From positions 1 through 26,639 of the forward strand of contig CAJOQW010000048.1 in the NCBI GenBank assembly GCA_905236955.1: a DNA stretch of 26,639 nucleotides, read 5' to 3'. This DNA comes from an uncultured Bacteroidales bacterium (GTDB taxonomy: Bacteria > Bacteroidota > Bacteroidia > Bacteroidales > UBA932). The notes beneath the pieces were generated by a model, which saw only the letters and a list, made by a program, of their open reading frames with translations, was not told where the DNA came from and made no database searches. Below, piece after piece: positions 21,676 to 26,639 of the stretch; within the stretch, counting starts at the first letter, position 1; every line of letters starts with the position of its first letter. The position numbers and the translations under genes are program-made.

Positions 21676-22689
21676 TTATTTGTAAAAATTCTTCTTGAAT
21701 GCCTCCATCTCGCCCTTGCCGCGGACGCACCTTTCCCACCATGCGCGCAGGAAGCCCGAACCGTAGCCTGTGAGCTGGATGAAGGATGCTGCGACGCTGA
21801 GCATGCCTATCTTCATCGCATGGCCCCATCCACAGCCTTCATCGTGGTATTTCAACGTGGCGTCGGCGAATACCAGCAGCGCGTAGAGCATGATGGGTAG
21901 CAGGAATGCCGGCTTGAAGAGCGAAGCGATCAGCAACAGGGCGAGTCCGACGGTGAAGGCGGCAGGAAGGAGGTGTACGACCTTGAGCGAAGAAGGATGC
22001 TTCTTGTACAGGTTGATGCGGGCGATGCCCGAGTTGTGCACCTGCTTGAAGAATTTGCGGAAGTCGGTCCTCCGCTTATGGTAAACCCAAGCCTGGGGGA
22101 ACAACCTGCAGCTGTAACCGGCTTCGTAGATGCGGATGCTGAAATCTATGTCCTCGCCGAACCTCATGGCCGAAAAGCCTCCCAGGGCCTTGTAAACATC
22201 GGCACGGATGCCCATGTTGAAACTCCTCGGGAAAAATTTGTCGAGCTTGACCTTCCCGCCGCGTATTCCTCCGGTGGTGAAGAAGGACGTCATGGAATAG
22301 TTGATAGCCTTTTGTACATCGGTGAAAGAGGAATGGGCCCTGTCCGGCCCGCCGAAACCCTCGGCGGCCTTGGACGAGAGTTCCTTCTCTATGGCGTCGA
22401 AATATCCCGGAGGGACTACGACATCGCTGTCAAGGACTATGAAATAATCTCCGGAAGCCCTTTCCGCACCGTAATTGCGGGCTTGTCCAGGGCCCCCGTT
22501 CTCCTTGGCAAAATACTTGAGGTCCAGGGTATCCGCATAACGGTCCGTCACCTCCTTGCACGGAGTGGAGGAGCCGTCTTCCACGATTATCACTTCGAAA
22601 TCCTTGAAGGACTGCTGCGCAAGGCTCTGCAGGAGTTCATCCACTTCGTCGGGACGGTTGAAGACAGGTACTATGACAGAATACTTCAT
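21676..22689 (-). CDS. Family 2 glycosyltransferase with C-terminal membrane helices
   Basis: The 337-residue protein begins with a GT-A domain: YSVIVPVFNRPDEV (3-16), VIIVEDGSS (33-41), GPGQARNYG (66-74), the nucleotide-sugar metal site DSD (87-89) and a GEDIDFSIR acceptor-side motif (178-186, catalytic Asp candidate). It ends with hydrophobic segments at about 238-258, 260-276 and 292-310 and a basic tail. It probably adds sugars to a lipid-linked or surface glycan at the inner membrane. ATG at 22689 starts directly before the first strand; the longer frame upstream crosses the promoter. It stands alone, divergent from the GH51 gene. Donor and acceptor are unknown. Confidence 0.9.
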   Translation of the reverse strand: MKYSVIVPVFNRPDEVDELLQSLAQQSFKDFEVIIVEDGSSTPCKEVTDRYADTLDLKYFAKENGGPGQARNYGAERASGDYFIVLDSDVVVPPGYFDAIEKELSSKAAEGFGGPDRAHSSFTDVQKAINYSMTSFFTTGGIRGGKVKLDKFFPRSFNMGIRADVYKALGGFSAMRFGEDIDFSIRIYEAGYSCRLFPQAWVYHKRRTDFRKFFKQVHNSGIARINLYKKHPSSLKVVHLLPAAFTVGLALLLIASLFKPAFLLPIMLYALLVFADATLKYHDEGCGWGHAMKIGMLSVAASFIQLTGYGSGFLRAWWERCVRGKGEMEAFKKNFYK

Positions 22690-22709
22690 GTGCTTGGAAT
22701 CTATATACG

Positions 22710-22717
22710 CAAAGATA
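22710..22717 (-). promoter_or_regulatory. Promoter -7 box of the glycosyltransferase gene
   Basis: Minus-strand TATCTTTG, an exact TAnnTTTG match, ends 20 bases before ATG 22689. It forms a divergent pair with an identical octamer on the plus strand at 22738-22745. Confidence 0.6.
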
Positions 22718-22737
22718 GGTAAATAGCCGGAATTATT

Positions 22738-22745
22738 TATCTTTG
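22738..22745 (+). promoter_or_regulatory. Promoter -7 box of the GH51 gene
   Basis: TATCTTTG, an exact TAnnTTTG match, ends four bases before ATG 22750, so the transcript should be leaderless or nearly so unless translation starts further in. Confidence 0.5.
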
Positions 22746-22749
22746 TGAC

Positions 22750-24711
22750 ATGTCCTTCCACAGAACAACCATTTTCGCCGCCATCCTTCTATGTGCGGCT
22801 TCACTTCGCGCCCAGCCGGTCAGGCTGGATGTCAACCTTAAGAAGCCCGGGGCTTCCGTGCAGCCCACGATGTACGGCATCTTCTTCGAAGATATCAATT
22901 ACGCAGCGGACGGAGGATTGTACGGGGACATGGTGAAGAACCGTTCCTTCGATTTCCCTTATGCGCTGACGGGCTGGATGCCATATGGGAAGGTGAGAGT
23001 GATGGATGACGGTCCATTCGGGCGCAATCCACATTATCTGCGTCTGGACTGGTCCGGGCATATGGACAAATTCACCGGAGTCGAAAATGAAGGGTTCTTC
23101 GGCATGGGGCTCAAGGAAGGGGCCAGATACGTATTCTCCGTCTGGGCCCGTGGCGAGGGAGGCCGGCTCCGGATCCGGCTTGTCGATGACGACTCCATGG
23201 GAGAATCGCAGATACTCGTTTCGGAGGACTTGGGTATTGCTTCGGGGGAATGGAAGAAATACAAACTGGTGCTGACTTCGCCTGTAACCATCGAAGATGC
23301 CCATCTGAGGGTGGAACTCATAGGGAAGACTCCGGTGGACATCGAACATGTCTCCCTTTTCCCCGAAGATACATGGAAAGGGCGTGAAGGCGGCTTGCGC
23401 AAAGACCTGGCCCAGGCCCTGTACGACCTTCATCCAGGGGTGTTCCGTTTCCCCGGGGGATGCATAGTGGAAGGGACCGACCTGGATACCCGCTACAACT
23501 GGAAGGACAGCGTCGGTCCGGTCGAGAACCGCCCGGTGAACGAGAACCGCTGGCATTATACCTTCGGACACCGTCTTTTCCCGGATTACTTCACCAGCTA
23601 CGGCTTCGGTTTCTATGAATTCTTCCAGCTCTGCGAAGATTTCGCCTGCGAGCCCCTGCCGGTCATAAGCTGCGGGCTGGCATGCCAGTTCCAGAACGAC
23701 GACCCTTCAGCTCATGTGCCGGTGGACGAACTCCAGCCATATATCCAGGATGCGATAGACCTTGTGGAATTCGCGAATGGCGACCTCACCACGACCTGGG
23801 GCAGGGTACGTGCCGAGATGGGCCATCCGGCTCCCTTCGGCATGAAACTCCTGGCCATAGGCAACGAACAGTGGGGGGAGACTTATCCGGAGCACCTGAA
23901 GCCCTTCGTCGATGCTCTGCGCAAGGCTTGCCCCGACATAAAGATAGTAGGGACTTCGGGTCCGGATTCGGAAGGGGAGCAGTTCGATTATCTCTGGCCC
24001 GAGATGGCGAAGCTCGGGGCCGACCTGGTGGACGAGCATTTCTACAGGCCCGAGAACTGGTTCCTCTCGCAGGGGACACGTTACGACAATTACGACCGGA
24101 AGGGGCCGAAGGTCTTCGCAGGGGAATACGCCTGCCACGGCAAGGGGAAGAAATGGAACCATTTCAATGCTTCGCTCCTCGAAGCGGCTTTCATGACCGG
24201 CCTGGAGCGTAATGCCGATATAGTGCACATGGCTACATACGCACCTCTCTTCGCCCATGTGCGGGGCTGGCAGTGGAGACCCGACCTCATCTGGTTCGAC
24301 AACCTGCGTTCCGTACGGTCCTGCAGCTATTACGTACAGCAGTTGTACTCGACCTACAAGGGAGAAACCGTGCTTTCCCTTACCTGGGACGGCAAGCCGG
24401 TAGCCGGCACTGAAGGCCAGGAAGGGCTTTTTGCCAGCGCCGTACGTGACGGAGGGAAGATATACATAAAAGTGGTGAACACCTCTGCCGAACCCCGATC
24501 CCTTGAATTCTCATTCATCGGGCTGAAGAAGAAAGCAGTGGTCAAGGGCGTCAAACATATAAGCTACATTTCTACCGACCCCGATGCCGACAATACGCTT
24601 GACGAACCGGAAGCAATCGTTCCCATTGCCGGTGAGTTCCCTGGGGAGGGAAAGTCGCTGTCGGCGACCGTCGAGCCCTCCAGCTTCAATGTTTTCATAA
24701 TTGAGGGTTGA
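22750..24711 (+). CDS. Secreted alpha-L-arabinofuranosidase, GH51
   Basis: Releases arabinofuranosyl residues from plant arabinan or arabinoxylan fragments. The 653-residue protein has a signal peptide (1-21, cut before QPVRLDV), an N-terminal MYGIFFEDINYAADGGLYGDMVKNRSF segment typical of GH51, a CBM4_9-like beta-sandwich (about 85-205), the (beta/alpha)8 catalytic domain, and a C-terminal beta domain (from about 530). The acid/base is E373 in AIGNEQWGE and the nucleophile is E459 in VFAGEYACH; HPGVFRFPGGCIVEG is also diagnostic. A SusC/SusD pair is not in the window, so it is not part of an obvious polysaccharide utilisation locus. The start is ATG 22750, just four bases after the -7 box. 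Confidence 0.93.
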   Translation: MSFHRTTIFAAILLCAASLRAQPVRLDVNLKKPGASVQPTMYGIFFEDINYAADGGLYGDMVKNRSFDFPYALTGWMPYGKVRVMDDGPFGRNPHYLRLDWSGHMDKFTGVENEGFFGMGLKEGARYVFSVWARGEGGRLRIRLVDDDSMGESQILVSEDLGIASGEWKKYKLVLTSPVTIEDAHLRVELIGKTPVDIEHVSLFPEDTWKGREGGLRKDLAQALYDLHPGVFRFPGGCIVEGTDLDTRYNWKDSVGPVENRPVNENRWHYTFGHRLFPDYFTSYGFGFYEFFQLCEDFACEPLPVISCGLACQFQNDDPSAHVPVDELQPYIQDAIDLVEFANGDLTTTWGRVRAEMGHPAPFGMKLLAIGNEQWGETYPEHLKPFVDALRKACPDIKIVGTSGPDSEGEQFDYLWPEMAKLGADLVDEHFYRPENWFLSQGTRYDNYDRKGPKVFAGEYACHGKGKKWNHFNASLLEAAFMTGLERNADIVHMATYAPLFAHVRGWQWRPDLIWFDNLRSVRSCSYYVQQLYSTYKGETVLSLTWDGKPVAGTEGQEGLFASAVRDGGKIYIKVVNTSAEPRSLEFSFIGLKKKAVVKGVKHISYISTDPDADNTLDEPEAIVPIAGEFPGEGKSLSATVEPSSFNVFIIEG

Positions 24712-24740
24712 CCGGTCCCGGATAACTATAAATAATTGAT

Positions 24741-24748
24741 TATTTTTA
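24741..24748 (+). promoter_or_regulatory. Possible -7 box of the rhodanese-MBL gene
   Basis: TATTTTTA, one mismatch from TAnnTTTG, ends seven bases before ATG 24756. It partly overlaps a 14-base AT-only-stem inverted repeat AATAAT-TG-ATTATT (24731-24744), which may be a weak site or chance. Confidence 0.35.
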
Positions 24749-24755
24749 TGGTATC

Positions 24756-25799
24756 ATGAATAAAATAGGAATCATATCATCGTTGCTGGCCCTTCTGGGG
24801 GCTGGCGCCTGCAACGGCTTCAACACCGTCCCTGCCGACGATTTCGAAACCGTAATTGCCGATACGGAAGTCCAATTGGTGGACGTGCGCACCAAGGAGG
24901 AATACGCTGAAGGGCACCTGGAAGGTGCCGTAGGCCTGGACGTGAAAGCGCCCTCCTTCAAGCAAATCGCTTTGGACAAGCTCGATAAAGGCCGTCCGGT
25001 CGCAGTTTACTGCAGGAGCGGAAAACGCAGCGCCAGTGCAGCCGGAATTCTGGCTGCGCAAGGGTTCCAGGTCACCAATCTCGAAGGCGGCATCATGGCC
25101 TGGAAAGAAGCCGGGAAACCCATAGTAGGGGACTATTCCTATGAGACCGATTCCTTCACAACCCCTTCAGGCAAGGAGATCCGTTTCCACGCCCTCGTCC
25201 ATGCCAGCATCCTCATCGAATTTGACGGCCTCGCCATCTATGTCGATCCGGTGAGGCGTCTGGGGGAAAGGGTTGTCGATTATTCTGTCCTTCCCAAGGC
25301 GGAAGTCGTTTTGGTGACCCACGAACACGGCGACCATTTCGACAAGGAACTGCTTGAAGGAATGTCAGATGCGACGCTCTATACGAACGACCGCTGTGCA
25401 GGGATGCTCGGTCGCGGTATAGTCATGGCCAACGGGGACGCCGCGAACGTTAGAGAGGATATCAAGGTTGAGGCGGTCCCGGCCTACAACATCACCGAAG
25501 GTCATACCCGTTTTCACCCCAAAGGCCGTGACAACGGTTACATACTTACTCTAGGCGGGATGCGCGTCTATATCGCGGGGGATACCGAAGACATTCCCGA
25601 GATGGAGGAAATCAAGGATATCGATGTGGCTTTCCTCCCGTGCAACCAACCCTACACGATGACTCCCGGCCAGCTGGTCCGTGCCGCCAAGGTCATATCA
25701 CCTAAGGTGGTGTTCCCATACCATTACAGTTCTACCGACGTCAGCGGAATAGCTGCTGAGCTTCCCGGTATCGACGTGAGGATAAGGCGGTATCAGTAA
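24756..25799 (+). CDS. Lipoprotein with rhodanese and UlaG-type metallo-beta-lactamase domains
   Basis: The 347-residue product starts with a probable lipoprotein signal (GAGAC, C19; -3 position Ala, so a relaxed lipobox). Residues 25-122 form a rhodanese domain with QLVDVRTKEEYAEGHLEGAV (40-59) and the persulfide-forming cysteine in YCRSGKRSAS (C86), followed by GGIMAWKEAGKP. Residues about 130-347 form an MBL-fold hydrolase with HASILIEFDG (149-158), the zinc motif THEHGDHFD (188-196), IAGDTED (273-279) and PYHY (321-324). This resembles UlaG/YtnP-like lactonase-type enzymes rather than the glyoxalase II/ETHE1 type. The order rhodanese-then-MBL differs from persulfide dioxygenase-rhodanese fusions. 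Substrate unknown; extracytoplasmic sulfur handling is possible. Confidence 0.87.
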   Translation: MNKIGIISSLLALLGAGACNGFNTVPADDFETVIADTEVQLVDVRTKEEYAEGHLEGAVGLDVKAPSFKQIALDKLDKGRPVAVYCRSGKRSASAAGILAAQGFQVTNLEGGIMAWKEAGKPIVGDYSYETDSFTTPSGKEIRFHALVHASILIEFDGLAIYVDPVRRLGERVVDYSVLPKAEVVLVTHEHGDHFDKELLEGMSDATLYTNDRCAGMLGRGIVMANGDAANVREDIKVEAVPAYNITEGHTRFHPKGRDNGYILTLGGMRVYIAGDTEDIPEMEEIKDIDVAFLPCNQPYTMTPGQLVRAAKVISPKVVFPYHYSSTDVSGIAAELPGIDVRIRRYQ

Positions 25800-25812
25800 C
25801 GGACGACACTTC

Positions 25813-26424
25813 TCAGAGTCCAAGCGAGGACAGGAAATGCCCTGTCACCCTGGGGTAGCATATAATGGGGAACAAGATCCCATAAACCGCACCCCAGAAG
25901 TGGGCCGAATGGCCTATGTTATCCACGTTCTTTTTCGCCATGTACCAGCAATATACCAGGTACAGGGGAGCGAAGATGTATCCTGGCACGGGGACGGGGA
26001 CAAGGTAGATGTATATGCCCATCTTGGGTTCGAAGAGTATGGAGGCGAACAGCACTGCCGAGACTGCTCCCGAAGCCCCTACCGCACTGTATGAAGGATT
26101 GTTCCCGTATTTGACCAGATCTCCTATTGTGGATATGGCTATCGCGCTGACATACAGTACGATATATAGAACCGCACCGCCTGTTGGCCCTGATATGGCG
26201 GAAAAATACCTCTCCACAACCGTCCCGAAGAAATAAAGAGTGAGCATGTTGAAGAACAGGTGCCCCCAGTTAGCATGGACAAGGCCGTATGTGAGCATGC
26301 GGTACCACTGACCGCGGTGAGAGGTGCAGTATGCGTTGAACTTCAGCGCGTCGATATCCAAAATGCCCGTGAAACACAGGATACTCACCAGGGAGGTGAG
26401 CGCTATGATGGCTATCGTCATCAT
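25813..26424 (-). CDS. Rhomboid family intramembrane serine protease
   Basis: A protein of about 203 residues with six hydrophobic segments. In numbering from the ATG at 26424 it has YGLVHANWGHLFFNMLTLYFFG (from about 46; the HxxxN-type loop 1 motif), the serine motif SAVGASGAVSA (catalytic Ser about residue 118) and the histidine in GHSAHFWGAVYG (about residue 175). All three rhomboid landmarks are present, so an active protease is expected; its substrates are unknown. The frame opens with a GTG at 26430, but ATG at 26424 overlaps the upstream nitroreductase stop by four bases (ATGA), the usual coupling; ATG 26421 is an alternative. The downstream convergent gene ends 13 bases away. Confidence 0.92.
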   Translation of the reverse strand: MMTIAIIALTSLVSILCFTGILDIDALKFNAYCTSHRGQWYRMLTYGLVHANWGHLFFNMLTLYFFGTVVERYFSAISGPTGGAVLYIVLYVSAIAISTIGDLVKYGNNPSYSAVGASGAVSAVLFASILFEPKMGIYIYLVPVPVPGYIFAPLYLVYCWYMAKKNVDNIGHSAHFWGAVYGILFPIICYPRVTGHFLSSLGL

Positions 26425-26639
26425 ACCCACTCGAAGTTCTCCTTCCCGGCTCCTGTTTCGAAGTGGTACATGGCAATGCCCAGGTCTATCCTGGTATATC
26501 CCGCCATGGACGGGCCGGCCGTTGCTTCGACTTTCCCGCTGGGAAGAAGCCTGAACCTGAATTTCTGCTGGTTGACGGCAGTGGGGGCGAGGACGGACGC
26601 CCGGATACCTGCGAGGAACCAGTCCGGGGCATCACATCC
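26421..26639 (-). CDS. Nitroreductase family protein (TM1586-like), C-terminal fragment
   Basis: The last 72 codons of a gene entering from the right edge. The translation contains APDWFLAGIRASVLAPTAVN followed by QQKFRFRL, then YTRIDLGIAMYHFETGAGKENFEW and a stop. The APTAxNQQ.F motif and the DLGIA.YHFE.GAG.ENF ending fit nitroreductases of the Thermotoga TM1586 type that I know from anaerobic Bacteroidota and Firmicutes. The N-terminal part with the remaining flavin-binding residues is outside the window. It is translationally coupled to the rhomboid gene by a four-base overlap. Confidence 0.75.
   Translation of the reverse strand, partial: GCDAPDWFLAGIRASVLAPTAVNQQKFRFRLLPSGKVEATAGPSMAGYTRIDLGIAMYHFETGAGKENFEWV

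Noticed and set aside
24731..24744. Inverted repeat AATAAT-TG-ATTATT as a terminator of the GH51 gene
   Set aside because: The stem is short and only A-T, with a two-base loop, so no stable hairpin is expected; it is more likely AT-rich promoter background.
1..26639. tRNA or rRNA genes, CRISPR arrays, transposases, phage or integron features
   Set aside because: No repeat arrays, cloverleaf-like gaps or recognisable mobile-element proteins were seen by eye; all gaps are under about 100 bases.

Overview
The window looks like a chromosomal segment of a Bacteroidota bacterium, probably a high-GC member of Bacteroidales (an Alistipes/Rikenellaceae- or Cryptobacteroides-like genome is my guess, not shown). 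The reasons are repeated TAnnTTTG -7 boxes in front of genes, little sign of Shine-Dalgarno sites, many short lipoprotein signal peptides, and families typical of the phylum (DUF4491, GH51 arabinofuranosidase, UDG-like proteins of the GSFPP/PSSSRAYP type). Coding density is very high. No intergenic gap exceeds about 100 bases. I see no rRNA, tRNA, CRISPR array, IS element or phage gene.

Left third (1-8363, all minus strand): an arginine/ornithine and pyrimidine block. Reading in the direction of transcription, a guanidine-modifying hydrolase and ornithine aminotransferase come first. A tightly overlapping pyrimidine operon follows (pyrC-pyrK-pyrD-pyrF-pyrE-pyrB), with all de novo UMP steps after carbamoyl phosphate synthesis. 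Carbamate kinase comes last and is cut by the window edge. pyrB carries a C-terminal PyrI-like four-cysteine zinc domain but no PyrI allosteric domain.

Middle (8462-14278, plus strand): six closely spaced genes diverge from the arginine block. They encode glutamate-semialdehyde (P5C) dehydrogenase, RidA, a PfoR/PTS-EIIC-like membrane protein, D-aminoacyl-tRNA deacylase, a YbaK/PrdX-type trans-editing protein and the ABC-F factor EttA. Ornithine made on the minus strand can flow through RocD and the P5C dehydrogenase to glutamate. The rest of the unit is about metabolite damage and translation quality control.

Right half (14275-26639): mostly envelope and redox functions. It holds a DUF4491 membrane protein, a DUF362 lipoprotein, an AraC regulator divergent from a small TonB-dependent receptor, and MsrA. 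A fused alkyltransferase/uracil-DNA-glycosylase-like protein follows, then two convergent exported flavoproteins (nitroreductase and flavodoxin lipoproteins) with a Pr6Pr-type membrane protein. The remainder is a family 2 glycosyltransferase, a secreted GH51 arabinofuranosidase, a lipoprotein joining rhodanese to a UlaG-type metallo-beta-lactamase domain, a rhomboid protease, and the end of a second nitroreductase.

The points most worth a second look are the PyrB-zinc-domain fusion, the alkyltransferase-UDG fusion, the exported flavoprotein pair, the rhodanese-MBL lipoprotein, the P5C-dehydrogenase/tRNA-editing operon and the recurrent promoters lying only 4-8 bases from start codons.
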